A DNA stretch of 41,274 nt from the NCBI RefSeq assembly GCF_000003815.2, contig NC_049995.1, positions 18,058,801 to 18,100,074 on the forward strand, given 5' to 3'. The stretch comes from Branchiostoma floridae. Its lineage: Eukaryota > Chordata > Leptocardii > Amphioxiformes > Branchiostomatidae. The notes under the pieces were generated by a model. That model had not been told where the DNA came from. It saw only the letters and a list, made by a program, of their open reading frames with translations, and did not search any database. Position numbers and translations under genes: made by a program. This document shows, in pieces, positions 31,123 through 41,274 of this stretch; the first letter of the stretch is position 1, and each line of letters opens with the position of its first letter.

Positions 31123-31331
31123 TACTCTCCAAGCAGAGGTTAGGCTCCGGCTGTTTTCTAGACGTTTTTTTAGTCGTTTTAATCGGGCTTTCTATTTTGT
31201 ATAGAAGGTAGGTATTAAACGGCTGAACTGGCTGGCGTACTTCAAGGAAAATGACAAAATAGAAAGCCCGATAAAAACGACTAAAAAAACCGTTAAAAAA
31301 CAGCCGGAGCCTAACCTCTGCTTGGAGAGTA
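31123..31331. mobile_element. Long-arm inverted-repeat element with 9-bp target duplication (copy 1)
   Basis: The element opens TACTCTCCAAGCAGAGGTTA and its right end is the complement. The arms pair for about 75 bp, through GGCTCCGGCTGTTTT, TTTTTTAGTCGTTTT and ATCGGGCTTTCTATTTTGT. CCAAATGGC flanks it on both sides (31114-31122 and 31332-31340). A 9-bp duplication with long inverted ends is characteristic of Mutator-like elements, though other classes cannot be excluded. The 209-bp element has almost no interior and no gene. Confidence 0.85.
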
Positions 31332-31398
31332 CCAAATGGCCGCCGTTTGCTAATTGTGAGCACGCGAGGGGTATCCCTCCGCTATCCGGTAGTCCATC

Positions 31399-31800
31399 GG
31401 GGCAAACTTATATCTCCGGGGCCCGGCCGTGGCCACATCACCTGAGGGGCACCGGTGAGAATGGGGGCTTGGCCTTATAGTAACACGGGCGATTTTGGAC
31501 CACGTCATGGTGATGCTTCAAGCTGCACTGTAGCTACTTAATTATAATCTAAAGATTCTTAAAGGCCCATTTGATAGAAAACAACTTCAATAAATTCGAT
31601 TGGGGTAAATTTGTAGCTCCGGTGCCCGGCCGTGGCTACATCCCTGACGGGCACCGGTGCGAATGGGAGCTAAGCCTTACAGGGAGATTTTATACCACTT
31701 TATGGTGATGCCTCAAGCTTTACTATAGCTACTTAATTTAAAGATTCTTAAATGCACATTTTAGAGCAAATAACTTTATCCAATTTCACCAAGGGCATGT
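31399..31800. repeat. ~203-bp tandem duplication (2 copies)
   Basis: Copies start GGGGCAAACTTATATCTCCG (31399) and GGGGTAAATTTGTAGCTCCG (31602). Both continue through CCCGGCCGTGGC, GGGCACCGGTG, ATGGTGATGC.TCAAGCT and AGCTACTTAATT to AAAGATTCTTAAA.GC. They show about 80 percent identity by eye. Confidence 0.75.
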
Positions 31801-33560
31801 CTTGTTTTTACGACAGATTGTCCGTCAACATTTACAGTCGAGACAAGCATTCCTTTCCAGAGTCGTACGTTACTACCTTGTACAAAGTACGTCGTACGTT
31901 TATTTTAACAATACGTGCGTTTTTTTTTTTGTGTGTGTTCATATAATGCTAAAGCCCCCCCTGTGTACTCTTAAAGTCTCAAACGTCTTGTCGGCCAGGG
32001 AAACACACATGTGATGTGGATTATTGGACCATGTTTGTTGGAAATTAGTTTTACTGCAGTAAAAGCTTCATCTTTACCATTCCGTCGTTTCTGCTCAATA
32101 AATGTTATAACATATACTACCCGAATAATTAGCGCTACTAAAATTCACAAGTAACGCTTTCGTTCCAACAGTTACATATACTGACGTGGAACGTAAAAAA
32201 ATTACTTCATAGTCGACCTTTTGACTCTATCGGGCGATAACAAGAGTTAAGACAAATTCATAGCTACAATTTATACACTTAATGTCCAATAATTGATTAG
32301 CATAGTCTATTAAAGTTTACGAGACGACAATCATCAATAACACATAGGATATGTACTGCCGTTGCTCGGATACAACATTAACGTTTATAGATCCAATCTT
32401 TCTCACGGCAAAACTGAACAAAGCCGCTTGTAAAAAGAGATTTAACGTCTATTTAGATTTTATCGGACGGCAACAGAATCTTTGAATTTATACGATCCAT
32501 CTGCGTGAGTCCCACTACGTGGTCTCTGCGTATATTCTGACGATAAGGGGTATAAAGTTTAAGACAGCTTGGAGCATAAACGTTCCAAAAGCCATACTGT
32601 ACGCGTACATGTACCTTTGGGACAAGAAGTTTTCTTTTTTATTTCGTCAACAGTTTCCCTTTTTTCAACGGTAGACAAATCATTCCGTACGTTAACTGTG
32701 CGTTTCACTCCGTACTTGTTGCGTATGCTGTACTGGACAAGAGTTATTATACATACGTACATATATCAGCTACCGGAGGTTATTATGATACCACATGCGT
32801 TTCAAAATGTACACTAGAAAGCTCGCATTTTTCCCTGAGGACGAGAGTTAGTTTCTTCCCCTTAACAGTCTCCTGTTTGACGGTTGCCAAATCATTGCCT
32901 ACGTGTGTTTATGTACATATCTAAAAATATTCTAACCGACAATAGTCACCATTATAGCTTTTATCATACAAAATTTTAAACCTGCGACGAGATCATATGC
33001 ATTTGGAGACGGACGATACTTTATTTCGTTAAAAAGACCCTTTTTTTTCTCGGCATGAAAATTATTGCCAACGTTTACTGTGCATGTATGTACATACAGC
33101 AGGCACGTTTTATAATATGCGACGAGATTAATTACCCTTGAGACTGGAGGTAGCTTCTTTTGGGGTATTTTCTTTGGTAAACATTTTCTTTTTGCACTGT
33201 TGCGAATTTTTACATATGATCTGAGCATCCATGTGTGATAACGTCCTTGTAACAAGAGTTATTCTAAAGCCTTTCAGCAACAACATTTCTACACTACACT
33301 TAACCGCGTTGTTCACCCTTAGGAAAAGTATTTCATTCCGTTAAAAGTGTCCCTATTTGACGGTAGCAAATGTACTGCCTACGATCTGTGCGTATATAGA
33401 TATATTCAGCAGAGAAAAGCCTGATATAATGCCTTTCAGTACACTATACTGCATGTTAACTCTTGATAATAAAGCTATTTATGCCGTTTCATTCAAACGA
33501 TATGTTATTGCCTAGGAAAAGCGCTTTTATGTCAAGAATACATGCCGATACATTTTCCCG
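31801..33560. repeat. Highly diverged ~150-220-bp tandem satellite
   Basis: A theme of GTTAA, CCTTTTTT, GACGGT.GACAAA, ATT.CC.TACGT and GTGTGTATGTACATA recurs with heavy substitution near 32650, 32867, 33032, 33178 and 33343, and more faintly further left. The region has no convincing gene. It looks like an old array decaying into unique sequence. Confidence 0.45.
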
Positions 33561-33778
33561 TTAAAGAGCCATGAATACCGGTTTCTATGTTTGTCTTGCA
33601 GCACAGGAAAGACATTATCGAGTTCTGACCCGATCCAGCCTCCGGGGCGGCAGTTTGAATGATTTTTTCTTAATAATTGATGTGTGGTCGTTTTGTCGTC
33701 AGTAAATCCCAGCGGTGGTGACCATATGTCTCTGTAGATAGGATAGCCTTGCTAGCAGGCTCCGTGGTGGGCTTTTTC

Positions 33779-33997
33779 TACTCTCCAAGTGGATGTTAGG
33801 ATGTGGATCTGAATAAAGTCAAGTTAGGCTCCGGCTGTTTTCTTTAACGTTTTTTTTTATCGGGCTATCTATTTTGTCATTTTTCTTGAAGTACGCTTGT
33901 GAGGTTTTGACACAGCAAGATACAATACAAAATAGATAAAAACGACTGACAAAAAGCGTTAAAAAACAGCCGGAGCCTAACCTCTGCTTGGAGAGTA
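33779..33997. mobile_element. Long-arm inverted-repeat element (copy 2), inserted in a satellite-related unit
   Basis: This element has the same termini and arms as 31123-31331 (TACTCTCCAAG, GTTAGGCTCCGGCTGTTTTC, and the complementary right end). GGCTTTTTC flanks it at 33770-33778 and 34004-34012, the right copy being offset by six bases (TACGTA). Its flanks align with an uninterrupted segment at about 34479-34546, where GCTTTTTCAG is continuous. That shows the target before insertion. The left arm is partly degenerate. Confidence 0.8.
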
Positions 33998-34060
33998 TAC
34001 GTAGGCTTTTTCAGCTTGCCATTTACTAAACGAAGGCAAAGCCAACAGAGGATACATCGA

Positions 34061-34334
34061 CTAAGGGCGTGGTCACATAGGTCGTGCGATCGTCGTACGA
34101 TCGCTAACTTTGGGTATTTTTAAGGACAAATATGTATACGTCTCCTGTTTATTCAAGTTGTAAAAAATACAATACACTGTGGGCACTAGGCAGCGAGGCT
34201 GGTATCGTAAAGTTGAACTGTCGAATGCTGTTTTCGATCACTGTCGGTAGTTCAGGTTCTGTCACATCTTGCTTAAAAATCCTATGGCATCAAAATCGTG
34301 CGACGATCGCTCGACCTATGTGACCGCACCGTAA
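34061..34334. mobile_element. Inverted-repeat element with GGTCACATAGGTCG termini
   Basis: The left arm from about 34071 (GGTCACATAGGTCGTGCGAT then CGTCGTACGAT) is matched by the complement of 34292-34325, with two or three mismatches. The outermost bases (CTAAGGGCGT and GCACCGTAAGG) pair less well. The 190-bp interior has no transposase. No target duplication could be fixed. Confidence 0.7.
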
Positions 34335-34339
34335 GGCTT

Positions 34340-35165
34340 TATACATATCCTACAGAGCCAAAGAGGCTACTCTCCTACTCTACGCCCTACATGGTCTGGG
34401 TACGAGGCTACTGCCGCGCACTTCCCGATCCACCTGCCCATTTAATACAGTCTAAACCTGTCCCAAAGCGCACTTAAGACCATATGTCCCTGCAGAAAGA
34501 ATAGACTAACTAGCAGGCTTCTCGGTTAGCTTTTTCAGCCTCTGTTCTACGGAGGCTACACTCGACCCGCCCTAAAGCGCCTGGTACAGGGCTAACCCCA
34601 ACCCTCCCTATATAGCTAATGGAGCCCAGTGCGGAGGCTACACTTACCCTATCCTACAGAGCCTTACAACGAAACTACTCTTCACCCTACAGGGTCTGGT
34701 TCCGAGGCTAATGCCGCACACTTCCCCATCCATTTGTCCATCTGTAATACAGTCTAAACCGGTCCCTCGGCGCACTTAAGACCATATATCCCTGCAGCAC
34801 TCCTATCTCACATCCTACAGGATCTGGTTCCGAGGCTACTGCCGCACACTTCCCGATCCACCTGCCCATCTAATGTGGTCTAAGTCTGTCCCAAGGCGCA
34901 CTTAAGACCATATGTACCTGCAGCACTCCTATCTCACATCCTACAGGATCTGGTTCCGAGGCTACTGCCGCACACTTCCCGATCCACCTGCCCATCTAAT
35001 GTGGTCTAAGTCTGTCCCAAGGCGCACTTAAGACCATATGTACCTGCAGCACTCCTATCTCACATCCTACAGGGTCTGGTTCCGAGGCTACTGCCGCGCA
35101 CGTCCCGATCCTTCTGCCCATCTGATACGGCCTAAGCCTGTCCCAAGGCGCACCTGAGTGCACCT
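34340..35165. repeat. ~126-bp satellite array (about 5 copies)
   Basis: GAGGCTACTGCCGC and variants lie at 34413, 34704, 34832, 34958 and 35084, the last four at 126-128 bp steps. Units share CACTTCCCGATCCACCTGCC, GTCCCAAGGCGCACTTAAGA, CCATATGT.CCTGCAG and ATCCTACAGG.TCTGGTTCCG. The 291-bp step between the first two units includes extra sequence related to the target of the 33779 element. Because 126 is a multiple of three, a minus-strand frame (34996-35343) stays open through part of it. Confidence 0.9.
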
Positions 35166-35339
35166 CAACCTGCCTCGCCTTCCTCCTCGGGGGGTTCGTT
35201 TCAAGAATCACTAAAACGTCTCCACTTACTTCCCTGCTCCTCACGGCTCGCCTTAAGCCGCAGTTTGTCTCAGAAGACGTTTTCTTGACTCCGTAAGAAG
35301 CCGGGACAGTTACTGAGGAAGCGGCGCTGAGCCGGAGTC

Positions 35340-36300
35340 CCACTGTGTGTGTAGGAACTGGGCGGACCTGTTGACTATCCCGGGAAGGCGCGCGTAGCGA
35401 GCAAAAGATTTCACGGATTTTCTATAGAGTAAGCTCAGTGTTGGCCTTAATCTTCAGTTCAGTTCAGATCATCCTCTTTTGGGAGGTGACACCTGTGTCT
35501 CCACTCGTTTCTGTCCAGCATTACTGATCTTAGTTCGTTGGCCTTCAGACCTGTTTCCTTAATCTTAATTTGCTCAAAATGAGATGGTCAAGGTGATATT
35601 TCAGACCGGCTTATTGCATATATTTCACTGTAATGTGGCGTTCACCCATACCTGTTGCCCATGCAGGGAAGGCGGGTGTAGCAAGCAGAGAATTTCTTAA
35701 GTTTCACGTAGAGTTAGCTCAGTGTTGGATCTTAATACATTGGATCTTGACTAATAGATTTCCATGCCTGCTTATTGCATATTCTTCTCTGATGTGTGAA
35801 CCACCCGTACGGACAGACCTGTTCCCTATGGCGGGATGGTGTGGGTAGCGTGCAGCGGATTTCACGGATTTCTCAGTCTTGGCCTTAATCTTAATTCGCT
35901 CAAAAGGAGCTTGTCAAGGAAATTTTCCTTCCAGCTTATTACACATATTCTAGCGTGCAATACACCCATACCTGTTGACTAGGCCGGAAGTGAGCAAAGT
36001 ATTTTACGCATTTCACATAGAGTAAGCTTAGTGCTAGTCTTAATCTTAATTGGCTCAAAATGAGCTTGTCAAGGAATTTTCTTTCCAGCTTATTACACAT
36101 ATTCCACCGTGGAGTCCGCCCATACCTGTTGAGTATGCCGCCAGGGCGGGTAGGGCAGAACGGATTTTACATAGCAAATAGACAAGGCTTATTGCTGGCG
36201 TTAATCCTAATCTAATCTTGTCTAAGAGATTTTTAGACCAGCTTATTGCATATATCCCTCTGTGGTGTGGAGTCCGCCCATTACTGTTGGCTGTAGAGCG
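35340..36300. repeat. ~155-bp diverged tandem array (about 6 units)
   Basis: CCCATACCTGTTG-type anchors fall at 35367, 35651, 35818, 35971, 36125 and 36282. Units share AAGGCGGGTGTAGC, ATTTCACGGATTT, AGAGTAAGCTCAGTGTTGG, CTTAATCTTAATT, GCTCAAAATGAGCTTGTCAA and CCAGCTTATTACATATT. Steps near 155 bp hold after the first, longer unit. Confidence 0.8.
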
Positions 36301-36576
36301 AGAACCGCGTTTTGGCGGTCTGGCCGAGAGGATTATCTGGGGGTTTAGCGACATTCTAATCGGTTTCAATTCCATAATCTGAATCGGATTATCTTAAACG
36401 GATTGGCTAAATACAATTATCATCATAAAATCGGGTCGATTTTACGGCTGCTGATTTTCCGCAAGTGCTTGTTCTGAGCACGTAATCTGAACCAAAGGTA
36501 GCTCAAGAAGGTGCAAATATCCTTAAAGAAAATGTGAATATCATTAAAGACATCAGTAAGGAGCGCTTTACCAACC

Positions 36577-36700
36577 TGCGGTACGTTTCTTGGTTGTGAA
36601 GAAGAAGAAGTCGTCTTGAGGAGGAGTTAAGATCAGAACCAGCGTCTCCCGTCTGCAGCGCGCCAAGATGCCAAGACTCCGCTGGCTGTGACGTCACCAC
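36577..36700 (-). promoter_or_regulatory. Candidate minus-strand promoter and first-exon region
   Basis: On the minus strand an exact TGACGTCA (36689-36696) with neighbouring ACGTCA/TGACGTG half-sites precedes a G/C-richer stretch. CGCAG|GTTGGT, a usable splice donor, ends at 36576/36575. A frame across it is open but has no recognised domain, so an untranslated or partly coding first exon is only a possibility. Confidence 0.25.
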
Positions 36701-36899
36701 ACGTCACCACCGGCTCATGAATATGTAATGAGCCTGAAGGTGGAGTGAAGAGGAAGAACCACCCGACTGAGACGCACGTCATATCAACTACTTCCCTAAT
36801 GAGCCCGGCGGGCACAGAGCTTTCACTCTAAATAGCTTTCATCTTAGAATTCCGACTACGCAACAACAGTTTTACTGAAGATACAAAACCTACTTATTT

Positions 36900-37040
36900 T
36901 GCAAGGTGTGGGACAGTTCATTAAGCACTGCCTTCTAAGAAGAAGTCAAATCCAATAATAAGATGCAACTTCAGCTGAATAGACATTAGTGCCATGTACT
37001 ACATTGTATTTTGTTTCCCTTGAGAATGTCCCTCTATTAT
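36900..37040 (-). repeat. Uninterrupted copy of the repeat split at 10794-11860
   Basis: The reverse complement of this segment matches 10721-10793 joined directly to 11861-11895. The junction here reads TTATTATTGGATTTG with no insertion. Homology fades beyond about 36921 and 37037. Confidence 0.85.
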
Positions 37041-37666
37041 CCATAAATTTTCTTTCAAAACGAAACAAGAAATGCAAAAAAGTTTCTTCGGTCAGTATTG
37101 GTTTTGGTAAATCCTATTTGATATCAGCCCTAGTGGCTTCGGCTATGGTTTAACAGTCCTATACGAGAATGACAGTCTCTGCCACAAAGGGCACATCTGA
37201 AGGCTAAGGCTTAGGTCACATTTCCGAACCGGGCCCGGTCAGGCAGTTTTCGGGGGCGAAAAGAATGATATAAAGACATCTTAATCCACAAAATGACAAA
37301 ATAATTCATGGGAATAATCTGTGTATATTTCTAGGTATTCAGTTTAATTTTTCGTTTCTTGAAACATCCCGGCCTTAGTCGGGTCTTCTGGAAACTTCTT
37401 TTCCCTCCATGAATCAGCCTTCCTTCCGCCATTAGCACCAAAATGAAATCATGAAGCACAAACTTCCACTCCAGCTAACATTGGAAACCCGACGTACGTA
37501 CGCAATGCTCTTAGTGCCCTCCCGCGTTCTTTCGTTCCTTTACGAAACAGCCAATATGTCTTAAGTAGCTATAGGAAACGGGGCAGACATTACATTTTGC
37601 TGACGCACGGGAATCAAAGACAAGTTCTCTTACGGCTATTGAAGTGTCCATGGCATCTGCATCCCA
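37041..37666. other. No gene recognised
   Basis: No repeats, exon-like frames or regulatory clusters were seen. Confidence 0.5.
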
Positions 37667-38423
37667 GTGATACTTGTATATGGTGGCTACCCCAGGGGGT
37701 TTGTAATATAGTGATACTTGCATATGGTGGCTACCCTCGGGGGTTTGTAATATAGTGATATTTGCGTATGGTGGCTACCGCAGGGGGTTTGCAATAAAGT
37801 GAAACCTGTCCGTAGGGGCTACCCCGGGGGGTTTGTAATATAGTGATACTTGTATATGGTGGCTACCCCAGGGGGTTGTAATATAGTGATACTTGTATGT
37901 GGTGGCTACCCCAGGTGGTTTGTAATACAGTGAAACCTGTCTGTAAGGGCTACCCCAGGGGGTTTGTAATATAGTGATACTTGTATATGGTGGCCACCCC
38001 AGGGGGGTTGTAATATAGTGATACTTGTACATAGTGGCCACCCCAGGGGGGTTGTAATATAGTGATACTTGTACATGGTGGCCACCCCAGGGGGGTTGTA
38101 ATATAGTGATACTTGTACATGGTGGCCACCCCAGGGGGGTTGTAATATAGTGATACTTGTACATGGTGGCCACCCCAGGGGGGTTGTAATATAGTGATAC
38201 TTGTATGTGGTGGCTACCCCAGGGGGTTGTAATATAGTGATACTTGTATGTGGTGGCTACCCCAGGGGGTTGTAATATAGTGATACTTGTATGTGGTGGC
38301 TACCCCAGGGGGTTGTAATATAGTGATACTTGTATATGGTGGCTACCCCAGGGGGTTTGCAATACAGTGAAACCTGTCCGTAGGGGCTACCCCAGGGGGT
38401 TTGTAATATATTAAAACTTATTT
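37667..38423. repeat. ~44-bp tandem array (about 17 units) running into an assembly gap
   Basis: The main unit is GTGATACTTGTATATGGTGG then CTACCCCAGGGGGTTTGTAATATA. A second unit type, GTGAAACCTGTCCGTAGGGG then CTACC, occurs at 37799, 37930 and 38367, so two classes are interspersed. A run of GGCCACC/GGGGGG variants in the middle (about 37990-38190) has been homogenised separately. The array ends at the 38424 gap, so its true length is unknown. Confidence 0.95.
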
Positions 38424-38531
38424 NNNNNNNNNNNNNNNNNNNNNNNNNNNNNNNNNNNNNNNNNNNNNNNNNNNNNNNNNNNNNNNNNNNNNNNNNNNNN
38501 NNNNNNNNNNNNNNNNNNNNNNNNNNNNNNN
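38424..38531. other. Assembly gap of 108 N
   Basis: 108 undetermined bases directly after the 44-bp array. Array collapse is the likely cause. Confidence 0.99.
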
Positions 38532-40090
38532 TTAAACTTTTTAGTTCTCGACCAATCGGATCTTTTGTTAGGGGGGTGGGGGAACCGGCATGCGCTCATA
38601 CCAACTTTTGTTACACATCATTTAATTTTTACTTGATGTTAGTATTATTTATATCTTTCTTAAGTTTGTATTTCGCTTAGTTCAGTTATGTCTAAGTCTT
38701 TGTACACATGTATAGTGGTGGCGTGAATATAAGTTCCTAACTTGAGTGCGTCACCACTATGTCTGTCTTCTATGTCTTATTTGTCCGAATAAAAGAAAAA
38801 ATAACGCATTATTTTTCAGAACAAACCTGTATAAGTTATCACCTCCACGTAAGGACCACCTGGCCATTGATATACTCATTTAAACTGTCACACAGGAACA
38901 TGCATCAAACATGATTTATGATAACGTCTTGTGTTTCAGAACGTTACATATACATGTACATGCACAGTCGAACCTATACAATCAATCACATCTATATAAG
39001 GGTCACCTTACCATTGATATATAGTAAAACCTGCGCTAATGACCACCATTACTTAAGGATCACCTGTATATTAATATACTCATCTGTCATTGGTATACTC
39101 GTACATGTGACAATCCCTGCATGACAGATATAGGAAAATATATCAAAGAAGGTTAAGACATTAGAAATTCCTCCAATGATCGTAAAATCCTCCAATAACT
39201 GTAAGAAATTTATTCCATACTACAACTACTGTATTAGTTAGATTAGGTTATAGAACTATAGTTATGTAGATGCCACACTTTGTACCCCGTACAATTGTTG
39301 TGCAATAAAACTATATTATATACATTGATAAACTCAACCTCGACGAAAAAAGGTCCTGACGACCGAATGTAGCACTGTCGAGTTTAAACAAAGGCACAAA
39401 CAAACAAACAAATACACAATCAATGAAGACCACATGACCGTTATGACCACGGTGGGCTCTTGAATATACAAGCTTTACATACTTCTTGGGCAGTCTTGAC
39501 TGTATCATTCCGAGATGTACTCAGGACATACTAATCAAATCCCACCTACTCCAGTGACTGTACATAACGCGTAACATCATTTAATTATCATGCAAGAATG
39601 AACATACAAAAAGACGGTCTTCTGAACCTTTCAACGTGAGTTTTTCCCATTCATCCTCCCCACGTCACAGACGATATGTGCATAATTTAGACTCCAACTA
39701 TCAAAGACTTCTCCACAATTAAACATCAAAGCGACGTGTGCTGCGTTTAGCACGAAAACGGCAAATCTCACACGACAATATGTCAGAGATTCCATGAGTT
39801 CTTCGGGGATAAGTTAGTTGCTTTGGCTACTTTCCTTTGTACACTTCATGTTCGATAGATAAATTCAGCTACATTCTGGGAGGCGTTATGATAACCCCCG
39901 GCAAATCCCACACGACTATATGTGTAAGATTCGGGTGGGTTTTTATGGCAGGAGGATCGGATTTTTGTTTTGACAAATGTTTCATTTGTACACTTGATGT
40001 TAACTCTCATAATTCATCTGAGTCCCATGTAAAATACACCAATTAGTGACAATGACAAAAACATGAGTACAACGGTGCTATTCATCATCA
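38532..40090. other. No gene recognised; dispersed repeat fragments
   Basis: ACCTGTATAA/GGACCACCTG phrases recur loosely at 38825-39070, probably an old tandem family. At 39275-39325, TTTGTACCCCGTACAATTG then TGTGCAATAAAACT resembles the 3' end of a retroelement with a polyadenylation signal, without coding sequence. ACGGCAAATCTCACACGAC and CCGGCAAATCCCACACGACTA (about 39760 and 39899) are a diverged ~140-bp duplication. Confidence 0.45.
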
Positions 40091-40291
40091 TCATTCTTCC
40101 TCTTGTGAGCTGGAGCAGACGAAGTTATACCTCCAGAACGGCTTGTCTTTCATCGCAGAGAGTAGCCCTTCCCCTTCCAGCCCTGTTTCGGCCTCAATGA
40201 GTTTCTTAAGAATTGTGCTTGGGCGGCCAACCCTTCTCTTAGTGTCGGGGACCACAACAAGTGGCCTTGAGCTACATGTCCCGTAAGGCAC
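40091..40291 (-). pseudogene. 5'-truncated non-LTR retrotransposon tail
   Basis: The frame reads TKRRVGRPSTILKKLIEAET then GLEGEGLLSAMKDKPFWRYN and ends SSSQEEE-stop, followed by TGATGATGATGAA. The GRP block, GLEGEGLLSAM and the WR end are what I expect at the C-terminus of a LINE reverse-transcriptase ORF, and a (TGA)n tail is a common 3' end. The GTP-free, catalysis-free fragment is 66 residues against about 900-1000 for a full ORF. It is related to the more decayed copy at 722-1009 in the other orientation. I could not identify a target duplication. Confidence 0.6.
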
Positions 40292-40504
40292 AGCCGACGC
40301 TGCTTCACTTTTGTAGAGACTTTTGGTAGTGATTTGGTGTAATTAAGGACTTCTAAAAAATGTCTTGAACATCTGGATATCTGATGTGAGTTTACCTTGG
40401 GGATTACTGAATCAGAGGCTGTAGAAGTACACGCACATAGATCTTTTTAGATTCTACTTTTTATTTTATAGTGACTGTCTTAGGGGACCTGCTGAAATTT
40501 TACA

Positions 40505-41010
40505 TAGCCGTCTGATAAGCAAGTATGGTTTTTGTCCGACCCCAAGAGCGCTATGGACGATTTTCATCTTGAATACACAATTTATGATTACCCGTCAGCT
40601 TATGTGAGAGAAAAACATCAAACCGAATCGCCAGACAGATGGTCGGATCACGTAGACGTCTGATAAGCAAATGTCTCATAAGGAAATGTATCATTTTTAT
40701 CCGGATCCCAGAGCTGTATATGATCGATTTTGCATCTTGTATATGGATGATTTTGCATCTTGTATATGGATGACTTTTATCGTAAATAAACCATTTACCC
40801 GTCGGTTGATGTGAGGAAACAAATCAAAATAAATCGACAGGAACATAGTGGGATCATGTAAACGTCTGATAACCAAGTATCGTTTTTATCCGGCTCCCAG
40901 AGCAGTACGGATGATTTACTATAAATAAACCATTAGTTTTACCCATCGACAGATGCGAGAGAACAAACATCAGACCAAATCGGCCGACAGGAAGTTTCAT
41001 ACGACGTTCA
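40505..41010. repeat. Diverged ~155-205-bp tandem repeat (3 copies)
   Basis: CGTCTGATAA starts units at 40509, 40657 and 40863. Each continues with AAGTATGGTTTTTGTCCG-like sequence, CCCAGAGC, GATTTT.CATCTTG, a TACCCGTC block and a GAGAGAA.AACATCA.A.C block. The second unit is longer because GATTTTGCATCTTGTATATG is duplicated inside it at about 40728-40770. Confidence 0.7.
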
Positions 41011-41274
41011 AAAGAATCTACTTCTCACGTTTGAAGTCCAAATCCTAACATCTTGTGAAGAACTCTCCCAACGTCTGGCTGTAATCTGCAGTAAGTAGGG
41101 AGACCATTAGCTTTTATGTGGGAGCTGCACGCATGGATGGTCAGGAGTGCTGGGGCGGCGGGGTGAAGCCGGGCATTACACTAATGACTACTGGAGCAGG
41201 GGTTAACTGGGGGGGGGGGGGTAATGTGGAAGAGAGGAGAGAAAGTGGGGGTGGAGACAGGGACAGTGTGTGTG
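41011..41274. other. No gene recognised; G-rich end
   Basis: Purine-rich sequence with an 11-base G-run at about 41211-41221. It is cut by the window end. Confidence 0.5.

Noticed and set aside
34996-35343. 115-codon minus-strand gene.
   Set aside because: Half of it is the 126-bp satellite in reverse and the rest has no recognised domain.
37667-38423. CRISPR-like direct repeats.
   Set aside because: The units are contiguous with no unique spacers, and the setting is eukaryotic.
37667-38423. CTCF-binding-site array (GGCCACC...AGGGGG).
   Set aside because: The core is interrupted by extra C bases relative to the usual CCACCAGGGGG-type motif, so a match cannot be claimed.
1-41274. tRNA, 5S rRNA or snRNA genes.
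   Set aside because: No cloverleaf with a T-loop GTTCRANNC in the right spacing, and no recognisable rRNA or snRNA core, was found by reading both strands; a covariance-model scan would be decisive.

Overview
The window is eukaryotic, intron-rich, repeat-dense metazoan DNA with two assembly gaps (16454-16553 and 38424-38531). Several dispersed repeats look like ones I associate with amphioxus (Branchiostoma). These include an inverted-repeat element opening GTTAGGCTCCGGCTG, a roughly 1 kb insert opening with an ACCTCC/GGAGGT palindrome, and short non-LTR retrotransposon tails ending in a WR motif. The organism call is inference from recalled repeats, not a search result. There is no bacterial gene organisation, and nearly all open frames are chance frames or frames kept open by tandem arrays whose period is a multiple of three.

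One protein-coding segment stands out. On the minus strand at 5771-6094 a GC-rich frame encodes a 107-residue secreted peptide precursor: a signal peptide followed by six cysteines in a C-x3-C-x2-C-x14-C-x3-C-E-x10-W-x2-C arrangement. This closely resembles the N-terminal cysteine domain of vertebrate opioid precursors (proenkephalin, prodynorphin, pronociceptin), although no opioid YGGF core follows. A splice acceptor lies immediately before its ATG. Upstream of it (6095-7160) are seven more head-to-tail copies, about 151 bp each, of the acceptor, start codon and signal-peptide part of the same exon, plus one older copy at 7338-7440. The cysteine domain itself is present once.

The rest is a layered record of mobile elements and satellites. 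1-5 kb holds direct duplications, small arrays and a hAT-type miniature element with an 8-bp target duplication. 9.6-17.9 kb holds arrays with 63, 30, 134 and 70 bp periods, a 75-bp near-perfect hairpin, and a 1.07-kb insertion at 10794-11860 whose unoccupied site is present at 36900-37030. 18.4 kb holds an 83-bp truncated non-LTR retrotransposon with a 12-bp target duplication. 19-25 kb holds 56, 15 and 135 bp arrays. 25.6-26.2 kb carries four exact cAMP-response elements (TGACGTCA), one next to a TATA box, and may be a plus-strand promoter. 28.6-30.9 kb is a possible long-inverted-repeat element enclosing an internally deleted mariner-like transposon. 31-34.3 kb holds two copies of one miniature inverted-repeat element with 9-bp flanking duplications, and another inverted-repeat element. 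34.3-38.4 kb is satellite-like, and a second retrotransposon tail lies at 40.1 kb.

No tRNA, rRNA, CRISPR array or intact transposase or reverse transcriptase gene was recognised.
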